Positions 12,401-21,482 of a stretch of 64,000 nt of DNA are shown piece after piece. The DNA comes from Diphasiastrum complanatum. Taxonomy: Eukaryota; Streptophyta; Lycopodiopsida; Lycopodiales; Lycopodiaceae. The translations under genes were made by a program, and so were the position numbers. Position 1 is the first letter of the stretch, and each line of letters begins with the position of its first letter. The stretch is from the NCBI GenBank assembly GCA_029204225.1, contig MU831852.1:36398-100397 (forward strand), written 5' to 3'. A model generated the notes under the pieces. The model made no database searches. It saw only the letters and a list, made by a program, of their open reading frames with translations, and had not been told where the DNA came from.

Positions 12401-14381
12401 ACAAACACCATGGTATACTTGGGTTTCACAGACTTGGAATCATCTGACGTATACTTGGACACTTCATCCTCAACGAAATTTGTCGTATGTTGAGGTTGCA
12501 TGGACTACCTATGTCCATTGTCTTAGATAGGGACCCTAAGTTCACAGGAAATTTTGGGTCAACAATGTTCTCTCATTTGGGAACAAAGTTGAGGATGAGT
12601 AGTAGTGAGCACCCACAAATAGAGGGGCAGACAAAAGGGGTTAACCACGTCTTAGAGGACATGCTTTGGGGGTATGTTAGTGAGGCGCAAACCGATTGGG
12701 TAAAGTATTTGCCCTTGGTCCCCCCTTGGTCAAGTTCGCAGATAATGACAAGAGTTGTGTCCATAGGTACGATTTCATTTGAGTTAACTTATCGTTATCA
12801 ACTATTGTGCCCAACTACCATAAGTATTCCACAAAAGGTACCAAGCACTTGGGTGGATGCACATGTTGCTTACTTTGGATCTCATTTTGTGGATACTGGG
12901 ATGCATTTAACTTAATTGCCTCCAGACTTTCTTCACGCAGATGCAATTCATAATTTCCTTGTATAAAGTCGATAAGGTTTTGGGATAGCTTTTAGAAGCT
13001 GGTGCCTGATGCGCTACTCTATTATTGCCAATGATAAAGCTTAGTGTAAACTTGAATTGGATCCCAGTTATTAATTTATGGACACAGATTTGAATTTCTG
13101 ATTAATCTTTCTAAACTGCAATCTCCTCTTTTCTTCCAGGTACAGACAATCATATCATTCACATGGTATTTTATGATTACATTCTGTTTAACTTTATAGT
13201 TAAGGAAGGTAAGTTGCATGTTACAAACAATCATATCATTCACACAGTATTTTATGATTACATTCTGTTTAACTTCATATTAAGGAAGGTAAGTTGCATT
13301 GCACTTTGGTGCATTGTAGCTCTATGCTTTTGTTGCCTAAAAGTTCTTGACCATTCAATAAAATCTTAGTTTTGTGATTTAATCTGGATGCAAGTTTCAT
13401 GATCAGATACTAATGTAGATACTCATAAGTGTTTGAACGTGAACTATTTGCTCTTAAAAATCATATGGGTTAACTAAAAGCAATATGCTACTTTTGTATT
13501 TCAGACATATGCCACGCCACCAATTTGGAAATCTGCAATCAAAGCTCTTCCCTGTGTACTTTAGGCTAGTAGCCGTTTGTGCTGCTGCTTGCGTTGCATC
13601 TTTCGCAACACTACACCCGTGGAGTTCAGCTACGTCAAGGGAGAGAATGCAAATAGTTTCTCTTGTGTTGTCATTGACTTCGACTCTTCTCAACCTCATC
13701 ATTTTTGAGCCTTTAACCATAAAGGTGAAAGGCCTTTCAATTGTTGTCTTGACTGTACTTATAAAGTGCAAGTTTAACTAGGGATAGTTGGAGAGGCAGA
13801 ACAATGTAACCATTGTTATGTAGTCAAGTTTTAATATTATTCTTCAAATTGCATGTTTGTATCCTCCTGCACTTGCAATGTTTGTATGCTTCTGAATCTG
13901 CTTGCAATTGGCATAACAAGTAACAACCTTATAATAATTTCTGACTCTTCCTGTTTGTGTTTCTGTTTAGAACCATGACTGCAATTTGCTAGATGTACCT
14001 TATTGAGCTGACAATGGGACTGCCACATTGTTGTTTTGCATCAGGTCATTTTTAAGTGTTGAAACTTCAATCTAACTTCCAAATTTTTGAGGAATGTGTG
14101 TGCCATGGCCTGTATGGTAACAGTTCTTGCTGGTTTTTTAATGCACTTGTTTATTAATGTTCTAGATCATGAAGGAGAGACACAAGGTTGAAAGGGAGGA
14201 ATCTATTGGCAGTGAAGTTGGAGTTTCCAAGAATTTAGAGGCAGCAAAACGCAACCCTCAGCTTGCAAAGATTAATAAGAAGTTTGGCAAGGTTCATGGA
14301 TTGTCCTCATTGTCAAACCTTTTGTCATTTGGAGGATTTGCAATCCATTCTTGGTATTTGGCTTCAAGGCTCACCCTGTGA
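3417..14381 (+). CDS. TMEM205-like (DUF4149) membrane protein; 3 exons with a 9.85-kb first intron
   Basis: Exons are 3417-3652, 13505-13724 and 14166-14381, giving 223 residues. Exon 1 ends two bases into a codon (MF-AG|gt) and exon 2 supplies the third, making R79; exon 2 ends on a codon boundary (LTIK|gtg) and exon 3 begins IMKERHKVERE. All junctions are GT-AG. Hydrophobic segments lie at about residues 3-20, 48-77, 98-116 and 128-147, matching the four-helix TMEM205 family. The loop RHQFGNLQSKLFPVYF (83-98) is the characteristic family motif, and the basic MKERHKVER region follows helix 4. The protein is predicted to sit in an endomembrane; the biochemical role in plants is not established. 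I chose the ATG at 3417 because the N-terminus then begins directly with the first helix; an in-frame upstream codon at 3393 would add eight polar residues. No damage is seen in the reading frame. Confidence 0.88.
4706..5294. mobile_element. Non-autonomous hAT-type MITE, 589 bp
   Basis: The ends are an inverted pair starting CATAGTTGCAC, and the element is flanked by 8-bp direct repeats GTATGGTG (4698-4705) and ATATGGTG (5295-5302), differing at one base. Eight-base target duplications are the hAT signature. Both ends carry repeated subterminal GCGTTTCTG motifs in several orientations, which in autonomous hAT elements are transposase binding sites. The middle has long poly-T and poly-A runs (about 4784-4815 and 5176-5211) and no transposase frame. 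It must have been mobilised by a transposase encoded elsewhere. Confidence 0.8.
5004..5021. repeat. Perfect GC hairpin inside the MITE
   Basis: GGGGGGC, a TACC loop and GCCCCCC form a seven-base-pair all-GC stem in otherwise AT-rich DNA. C-rich runs flank it on both sides. Confidence 0.85.
5301..5626 (-). mobile_element. Candidate 3' LTR of a gypsy chromovirus fragment
   Basis: On the minus strand the pol remnant (5638-5763) ends in a stop, followed by a polypurine tract AAGGGGTAGGGAG and then TGTTACGAGCC, the expected LTR start at 5626. A TG at 5301 would close a 326-bp LTR (TG...CA). No matching second LTR is present, so the far boundary is uncertain; it coincides with the MITE target duplication. 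Confidence 0.5.
5638..5763 (-). pseudogene. Ty3/gypsy chromovirus integrase C-terminal chromodomain
   Basis: Minus-strand translation gives YQEYLVKWRDQPVENATWE followed by LFPDF and a stop. The YLVKW..P...ATWE pattern is the chromodomain that chromoviruses carry at the end of integrase and that targets integration to heterochromatin. Only this last part of pol survives; the remainder is missing on its upstream side (above 5763). It lies immediately before a polypurine tract and LTR start, as expected. Confidence 0.78.
6214..6355. repeat. Tandem duplication, two copies of about 70 bp
   Basis: Units at 6214-6286 and 6287-6355 share the block AATGTCTCT...GCAAAAGCACCCAACA...CAAATCAAGCACTAG. The first unit has an extra ATAT. 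It may lie inside a copia LTR, whose minus-strand start TGTTAGAG is at 6504 behind a polypurine tract (5'-TTAAGGGGGAG, 6505-6515). The stretch 5764-7036 otherwise holds no recognisable gene. Confidence 0.75.
7037..7505 (+). repeat. 5' LTR of the LARD-like element
   Basis: A 469-bp LTR beginning TGTTAGAAAT and ending TTTTAACA. It contains blocks shared with the 3' LTR, including GTAGCCGGCTACTTGGGTTA and CGAATTTGGCCATGTTGG. Confidence 0.88.
7518..11917 (+). other. Internal region of the LARD-like element, no coding capacity
   Basis: About 4.4 kb between the primer-binding site and the polypurine tract. It is moderately GC-rich compared with its surroundings and has only short open frames without domain similarity. 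Its length and lack of genes fit a large retrotransposon derivative. Conserved RNA packaging structure is expected for such elements but cannot be judged by eye. Confidence 0.75.
11929..12401 (+). repeat. 3' LTR of the LARD-like element
   Basis: A 473-bp LTR beginning TGTTAGAAAT directly after the polypurine tract and ending TTTTAACA. It differs from the 5' LTR by scattered substitutions and small indels, so the insertion is not recent. Confidence 0.88.
12484..12915 (+). pseudogene. Ty3/gypsy integrase core remnant
   Basis: The frame encodes RLHGLPMSIVLDRDPKFTG, then SSEHPQIEGQTKGVNHVLED and FELTYRYQ. These are the second half of the gypsy integrase core: the D of DRDPKF is the second catalytic aspartate, and HPQ.EGQTK is the conserved region around the catalytic glutamate (E of IEGQ). 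The first catalytic region and everything downstream are gone. It directly abuts the 3' LTR of the non-coding element. Non-functional. Confidence 0.85.
13146..13300 (+). repeat. 81-bp tandem duplication carrying splice-site-like sequences
   Basis: Units start at 13146 and 13227, sharing ACAATCATATCATTCACA and ATTCTGTTTAACTT and both ending in AAGGAAG|GTAAGTT, a strong 5' splice-site consensus. A polypyrimidine tract with TTCTTCCAG (13131-13139) precedes the first copy. Together they define a 69-bp cryptic exon (13140-13208) about 300 bp upstream of TMEM205 exon 2; using it would bring an in-frame stop. Confidence 0.7.
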
Positions 14382-16100
14382 ATCGAAGGCGCAAGCACCT
14401 AGTCTTCAGATCTTCAATTTTGATTTTTTTGCAAGTATAGTGTATTGCTACACAGGCAAGCCTCAAGTGCTCAGTTCCTTTTTCATATGCCTCATTTGCA
14501 AAGATGTCACATTACAGCAGCTGCCGTTTCTAGAGAATTTTCAACTCTGTGACAATAGATCAGGAACTTCTGGAATGGATCATTTGCCCATAGGACTCCT
14601 TATGAATGGGTACAAGATTCTTGACTGTTTTGTAGTTGGCATAGTAGTATACTTTTCAAGATCAACTGGATAAAATTTGGAACCTGGGCAGTTATTAGTG
14701 TACTATGACTTTGCTGTTGGTGATTTGTAGAGCAGTTCTTTGAGATGTACTACCGTTGTTTTGGTTTTTGCATGCTAGCTACATTATCTGTTTTGAATAG
14801 CACTACCTGATTAATGAAAATTATATTTTTACCCATTCTAGTTTAAGGTGCATAAGTTTTGTCTTTAAATTGGATGGATCTGATCTTCAAAGTCGTCATA
14901 ACGGATTCTTAGATCTCTGTGGTTGAGAGTTTACAAAGAGTACACCAGTATACTGGCATCCAGCTTAGTTAGTCAACTCAAATTAGCTCTTAAGAGAGTC
15001 ATTTAGTTGCGAGAAATTTAAAATACTCCTCTACAACTTACATAATCAGAAAAATGCTTTGCGAAGTTCAAGGATTCTGGGGGCAAGCTTGCAATGGAAA
15101 CATAATGCGTACATTGCACATCCCAAGTAGGCCAAGCAAGGAGCACAAGGGTCAAAATGTCAATGGTGCACCAGCTGGGCCTTGATTCCATTCTTTTGTG
15201 GGTGTGGGTTTCGCTCTCATCATCCTATTCAGCCGGATGTGGTGGACCAAAAAGTGTTTTTGTTATTTTGTATTTTTCAGTTGCAAGGCATGCCATTCAT
15301 TGTGTGGCCAGCCATAGAGTATGTACATTGACAAGCAGCATTCGTCACATAATGAAAGATGTCTCATATCTATCCTTATTCAAATTAGAATTATGCACAT
15401 GCACCTATTAGTGCATGGGGAGCATGCTTGTACATTGAGTTAATAAGAGACTTGTCTAGATTTTTGAAATCAGCATAGCAAAAGAGCGAACGTGGAAGTG
15501 AGTCATAAAAATTCAAAATTTGGTAACCCCTTCATTGAAATTGAACATGAAGTAAGTTTGACATGCTTGTATGTGGTGACTATGATACATGTTTTCACCA
15601 ACATGCCACTTATTGAAGGACAACAAATTTTTTCAAGAAGACAATGATAATGCATCTAAATCAATTGTCTCAAGGTGCGGAAATGAATGTTTAAATAGTA
15701 GTCAATTTTAAGTGGATGAAATGCTCTTAGTGTTCTTTTACTTGCACAGTCGAAAGAGAGATTCATCAAAAGCTACAACCACAAAGAATAGATAAGATGA
15801 CACTCTTTTGAGAGATGTGTTTTTGTTTCTATTTATAGATGAGCACAAATGCCTTTCTTCATTCTTTTAACTTTCACATGGCTATATACATGTTGATGAA
15901 TATTAGGTAGGCTTTCGCTTAGGTTCGTGGTTTGTTTTTTTAGCAAGTATGGCATGGTTTGAGAAAGATCAGGAGGCTTAGTTGGTGTCATATACATTTC
16001 CAAATAGAGGTCTTGGGGCTACCGTATTGTCTATTGAGTTTGATATTGTCCTTTTCCATGAGCGAAGTAGTAATGATACATCTCCATACTTTAAGATCAG
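14382..16100 (+). other. TMEM205 3' flank and gene-free DNA
   Basis: The first few hundred bases should be the 3' UTR; AATGAA and AATAAA-like hexamers occur near 14812, but no cleavage site can be assigned. Open frames around 14263-14673 and 15157-15411 overlap the end of the gene or are featureless. Confidence 0.45.
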
Positions 16101-16269
16101 TACTAAGTAGATACAATTCACAATACATACTACATAATGATAAGGACATGTCTGATGCAATTAGCCTACACTAAGTTAATACAATGTACAGTACACACTA
16201 CATAGATGATAAAAACATGTCAGATGCAATTAGCCTATACTAAGTAGATACAATGTACAATACACATTA
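16101..16269. repeat. Tandem repeat, about 2.5 copies of a 66-69-bp unit
   Basis: Units at 16101-16166, 16167-16235 and a partial 16236-16269 share TACTAAGTAGATACAAT, ACTACATA.ATGATAA and GATGCAATTAGCC. Confidence 0.8.
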
Positions 16270-18458
16270 GCAATGCACATCACGAATAATAAATTAATAT
16301 TCCATGCAATTATATGAGATCCATAGATTCAAATCCCATGCCATTATACATAATGGAAGAATTTAAGCTTCATAACTTACATAGCGTAGTGCATGCATTA
16401 TAACATAATACACATTACTATGCTATTGATTATCAAGATTCAAGACCTCATTATTAAATACAAAGTAGATATCATAACATTTGAAGCATAATGCCAACAT
16501 CCATGATCCAATGTAACAATATAGATGCAATCAATCTTTTAATGCTTGAGAAAGAATATAAAAAACCAGTGTAGTTGGAGTCAACTATGCATAAACTAGA
16601 TTATGATATCACGAACAGTCTACAACTCAAAGTTGATGTCATTGCTAATGGTATTCACTAGACATTATCTACCTCATCCTCATGTGACTATGTTCCTCCT
16701 CAACATTGATACTAGCATTGATAGAGCCATCACCCTTTGAATAACATTGGTGATGGAAGGCCTTACATGTTTTCAGTTGTTTGCATTACACATGATCCTC
16801 CATAGATTGCTCATGCAAGTGCCTTATAAATTCATCCTCCTTTTGACACCTCTACATTGTTGTCTCATCCTTTGTTCCAAGTGTAAGCCAATCTCGATCA
16901 AGCCATATGGTTCATGAGGTTTGAGACATCTTCTATATATTGTGGAGATTTTTGATACACATACCAACTTCTCAAGCTTTTGAATGAATATATGTTCCCT
17001 TCTGTGTATGTAGGAGGAGGCCAAATGTAGCCAAATTCCACTCACATGCACTAGAGGTGCAGTCCTTTAAGAGGACTCTAAATGTGAGTGCTACGAGTAT
17101 GAGATACTTTATCTCGTATAACTTGACTAAGGAAAATGTTGTCTCCAAATTTATAAATATCGTAGTGCCAAGTGCTTAGCACTTCTTTGTCTTTTGGAGG
17201 CACCTCTGGAAGCAGAATGTTTAGTTAGTACCAGAATTTTTTCTGAGCCTTTTCATCACAATAACAAGTTGACACATAGCACATGAAAATTATGATGGAA
17301 TGGGCATGTGGACAGTCAATGACGCACATGCACATTCTACTAGAATGTGTGTGTGTTATGTGGTAGCCCATCATTGGGTGTCCACATGCACATTCAGTCA
17401 AAAACAAAAATTTGAAAAAGGAAAATAAAAATTTTCTTGCAAAATGAAAAAACCAAAAAAAAAAAAAACATTACAAATACTTGAAAAAAAAACTTCGTGC
17501 ATGGCATTACGCTAGAGAAGGCCCAAGCCTTGTGCCCTAGTTTATGAGGCCCTTGGCATTCGCCTCCCAGGCCTTCTCCCTCATGAAAGAGATCATACAA
17601 TTAGTGTAAAAAACAAAGCAAGACTCGAAAAGGAAAAATCCTCGACCCTTAACTTTAGAGAAACCAATTCTTATGTTGGACTTGCTCCATTGTGCAGAGA
17701 TGAACTTGGAGCAAAACTCACCAGAAGAAAGTTTCCTTGTGAAGTAAACAACAATTGAATGTGCAATGATTGATATTAGGAAGATGCTGTCAATTGTATG
17801 CTATATTCTACTATTGCCTCATCTCAATCCATCTCTTGACTATTTCTCTTGACAATGACGATACTTATCTAAGGTGAATAAGATTACTTTTCTTGAAGAT
17901 ATTTTTTGGTGGGGTGCCTACCTTGTTGAACTAGATGGAGATCTAAACCGGCCGTTGGTGTGGCAGCTGCTGGAAGGACAAAAAGACTCCATATATGCTT
18001 GCATTTGCATAGTTACAAATGTTGGTGTGTGGAGAGGATGAGAGAATTGTAGGACATGCATGACTAACAAGTTGAGGAGGGCTTATTGGGAACTTGAGGG
18101 TTCTCCAGTACACTTGCATTAAGTAATTGTCTCTTAGATGGTAAATTCTCTTTGTTGATATCTCCAATGGCGTTCCCTACTAGGGAGTTGCTTTGTCTAT
18201 TGTGCATGCGTATGAGGCCTTCTTCCTTTTCCTTGGAACTGTTGTGAGAATGTCAGCAGTGATGGAAAAAAAGCGTTTCTTGCGTTGTGATTGGGCCACG
18301 TTTGCCCTAAAATGTATTTGATGGCTAGTTGAAAGGCATTTGAAGTGGAATTGAAATGCAGACACATTCATTTCAAAGAGAGAACACGTGCTTCTAGAAA
18401 TTTCTGGAAAAAGAATTTTCAAGAGAGAGTGCGATATTGAGAGAGAATTTTCGAGAGA

Positions 18459-18462
<4 letters not shown>
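16270..18462. other. Gene-free stretch
   Basis: AT-rich intergenic DNA with no recognised coding domain, RNA gene or element end. An A-rich low-complexity run lies near 17400-17490. Small open frames are featureless. Confidence 0.5.

Positions 18463-18528
<66 letters not shown>
18463..18528. repeat. Compound (GT)n(GA)n microsatellite
   Basis: About 15 GT repeats pass directly into about 18 GA repeats. Short GAGAGA patches in the 40 bp upstream suggest growth from a GA-rich seed. Confidence 0.95.
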
Positions 18529-18535
<7 letters not shown>

Positions 18536-18862
18536 TTTTGATTGCCTTGATCGTAAGGAACTAAATCTAAATTTCATATGTGTTGTTTCTGCTTGCTGCT
18601 CAAGAGCTCCATTCGTGTATGCTCTTTACACTTCCGTTTGTTCTTGTTGTCTCGATGCAGAATTTGCAAAATCCTATACAAGGCGGACTTGGGCGGAGGC
18701 TTGTCAGTGCAAATTGAATGTCAAATTATTAGCGTGGTATTGTGGATGTAGGAGGATATGATGGCATGGCAGGAACAATACCAAGCTGGAAAGACGACCT
18801 TTAGCTGTTGCCTTTTCACGTAATTGTGCAAACATGCAGCAGGCTTCTTGGATTTGCTTCTT

Positions 18863-19007
<145 letters not shown>

Positions 19008-19319
19008 TGCATAGATGGAGGGTGAAGGAGAGAGATGGTGAGAGAGGAGAGGGAGGGACGTGAGAGAGCGGGCATTTTAGGGTTTTTTAGGGTTAAGATT
19101 TTTTTAAGCTTAGGAGTTTTTTGGGTTTTTTAAAAATATCAACTAGTTTAGTCATACTTTGGTTGATTGGCAATTTAGGCTAGTATGCATTTTTAGACTT
19201 AGAGATAGATATTTCAAAGTCACTATTAGCCTAATGTTTTTGAACTATGACTTTTGGAAAGTGAGGGATAGTTATGGAGCAGATGACTACAATTGGCTCA
19301 GTCATAGAAGATTCCGATG

Positions 19320-21482
19320 CACTCATGACTCTATTATCAAGTCTACCTAAAGCCTACGAAAATTGGGTTATGGCAATTTCAATCCAGGAGCACCTAACTC
19401 TATCAAGAGTAATTTTATTAATCAAGCTAAGTAAGTGCTATTTTTAAAATTATTAAAGTTCGTTTGTAGCCAGCGTAATTACGCTCAACAATAAAGCTGA
19501 AGCTATCACTTCAAGCATTGTATCCACTGTTGGATATTAATCAGAGTGCAATTTTCTTCTCACTACTATATTGTTCATTTTGCACAATTTGTATGAATCA
19601 TTCATCTTGAGTACTTCTGCTGCTAAATGTTGTGTTTCCGTTCCTACACGCCCACACTCAAACTTCCGCTGCCGGTCACCCACATTTTACGACACAAGGG
19701 GCATTTTGCTAGTGATTGCTACAAGAAGAAGAGAGATCACAAAGAAAAGCAAGACAATTCCACTTTTGATGAGGATGGTATTGGTGATCAAAACTCAAAT
19801 GATGATATGTTTTTGATGTCTTCTTGTTTGCTAACCAATGATGGAGATATTAATCCATGGTGGATTGATACTAGAGCAAGCTTTCATATGATATGTCACA
19901 AAGAATACTTCACTTCTTTGGTGTCTTATGAAGGAGAAAAGAAGGTCATCAACGTGGCCAATGGTGGTAAAGTGGTTATCAAGGGCATTGGTAATATTCC
20001 TATTTTTCTCTCATCTACAAATAGGAATGCTCATTTGAAGAATGTTTTGTTCATACCTTCCGTTACTAAGAATGTGCTTAGTGTGGGTCAAAAAATGGTT
20101 GAAAAAGGGCTCAAAGTGAAATTTGTTGGTGATTCTTGTTTGGTCAAAAGGAATCGAGTCTTGATTGATTAAGGCAAGAGACAAGGTGAGCTCTACAAAC
20201 TTGATGGATTTGTTGGTTCTAACCAGGGTGGTTTGAAGGCAAAGAAGCAAATAGGTGAGCTTTGTTCAATGTTAAAGTCACAAAGGTTGTCTTATTTTAG
20301 ATCTAGCTCAAGATCTAAGAAGACTTTTTATTTAGTACATTTGGGTTTGCATTGTACAAGTTCTTTGAGTATTGGAGGAGCAAAGATGTTTGTGACTTGC
20401 ATTGATGATTTAGTAGATATCGTTGGACTTATCTTCTAAAATGTGAGGATGAAAAATTTGATGTCTTTCTCAAGTTCAAGAATGTTTGGGAGAGTCAATT
20501 CAACATGAAGATCAAGTGCTTAAGTTTGGCAAAGGAAAACCTATCAACAAAGTTAAAAAAGATTTGTGTGGCACATGGAATCAAGAGGGAGCTTTCAAAC
20601 TCAAAGGTTCTATATGGTGTGGAAGAAAGGAAGGTCAATCTTTTTGAAAGAGCTAAATTCTTGAGGATGAATGCAAATCTTCCTAAGTCATTTTGGGGTG
20701 AAGCCTTGATGTGTGCTAACTTTGTTTGCAATAGGTACTCAAATGAAGACTTGGATGGTAAGAGTTCTTTTGAAGTTCTCTTTGGTAAGAAGCGAAGGAT
20801 GGAGCATTTGAAGATCTTTGGTACTACTTGCTATGTCAACTCACCTTTTGGATTCTTGAAAGGAATCTTTGTTGAATATAGTGAAGTAAGGAAAGCTTAT
20901 AGGGTTTACATTCCTAATTCAAAGAAAGTTCACATTTCCAACGATGTTGCCTTTGAAGAAGAGAATGTGGATAAGCTTGATGTTGTTGATGTTGATCAAT
21001 CTAAAATTTTTGGTGATGATGAAGATGGTTCTTTGGATGGTGATGGTGGAGATGCCTCTCCAAATCAAGTTCTAAGAAGATCCTCAAGGGAAAGACAAAA
21101 GCCATCTAGGCTTACATATGATGAGAAGGGTAAGCAAGTTGAAGGTACACACTTTGCTTTACTCACATGTTTTGGAGAATATTCTTGTGTAGATGATGCT
21201 ATGCAAGTGAATATTGATTCTCATGATTTTCCAGCAACTAATGGATCTGGAAAAGAGATCTTAGTCAATGGCTTTGATCGTCAAGTCAAGATAAAGAGGT
21301 TGATCTCAAAGGGCTTCAACAACACAAAAGGGAAAGTGGCAATTTGGGGCCTAGTCAAGAGCATCAAAGGAGAGTCATTTGGCAAAGACGTTTTGGATCT
21401 ATTTTTGCAAGTGTTTGAAGACTCAAGGTCAAAAGAACAGCAAGGAAGTGTTGTTCAAGTTTACATTACTTGGACATATTAA
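19320..21482 (+). pseudogene. Ty1/copia gag-protease-integrase remnant
   Basis: Copia domains appear in order but in several frames. The gag UBN2-type end LLSSLPKAYENWVMAI is at about 19335-19385. A zinc-knuckle remnant HKGHFASDCYKKK follows at about 19695, with the cysteines of its first half lost. The protease site WWIDTRASFHM has arginine where active proteases have the glycine of DTGA. KNVLSVGQ is the conserved protease end. Integrase core is mostly lost; its C-terminal part survives as an open frame from 20505, with FERAKFLRMNANLPKSFWGE and LKIFGTTCYV. The linker SSRERQKPSRL follows near 21090. RT and RNase H are absent. Non-functional. Confidence 0.87.

Larger units (their letters stand above)
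7037..12401 (+). mobile_element. Complete non-coding LTR retrotransposon (LARD-like), 5.4 kb, in TMEM205 intron 1
   Basis: Two closely similar LTRs (7037-7505 and 11929-12401) bound an internal region of about 4.4 kb. The 5' LTR ends TTTTAACA and is followed at once by a primer-binding site TGGTATTAGAGC (7506-7517), complementary to the initiator-Met tRNA end with one change. The 3' LTR is preceded by a polypurine tract TTAAGGGAGGG (11918-11928). The internal region has no gag, protease, integrase, RT or RNase H motif in any frame, so the element depends on proteins from a partner. Flanking 5-mers CAACT and CAAAC match only partly, so the target duplication is eroded. Its + orientation is the same as the host gene's. 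Confidence 0.87.
3653..13504 (+). other. Intron 1 of the TMEM205-like gene, packed with transposons
   Basis: This 9,852-bp intron has donor AG|GTTACT and acceptor TTGTATTTCAG|A. It contains a hAT-type MITE (4706-5294), a gypsy chromovirus tail on the minus strand (5301-5763), a possible copia LTR end near 6504, a complete non-coding LTR element (7037-12401), a gypsy integrase remnant (12484-12915) and a tandem duplication carrying splice-site-like sequences (13146-13300). The first 1 kb (3653-4705) shows no recognisable gene or element. Confidence 0.85.
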
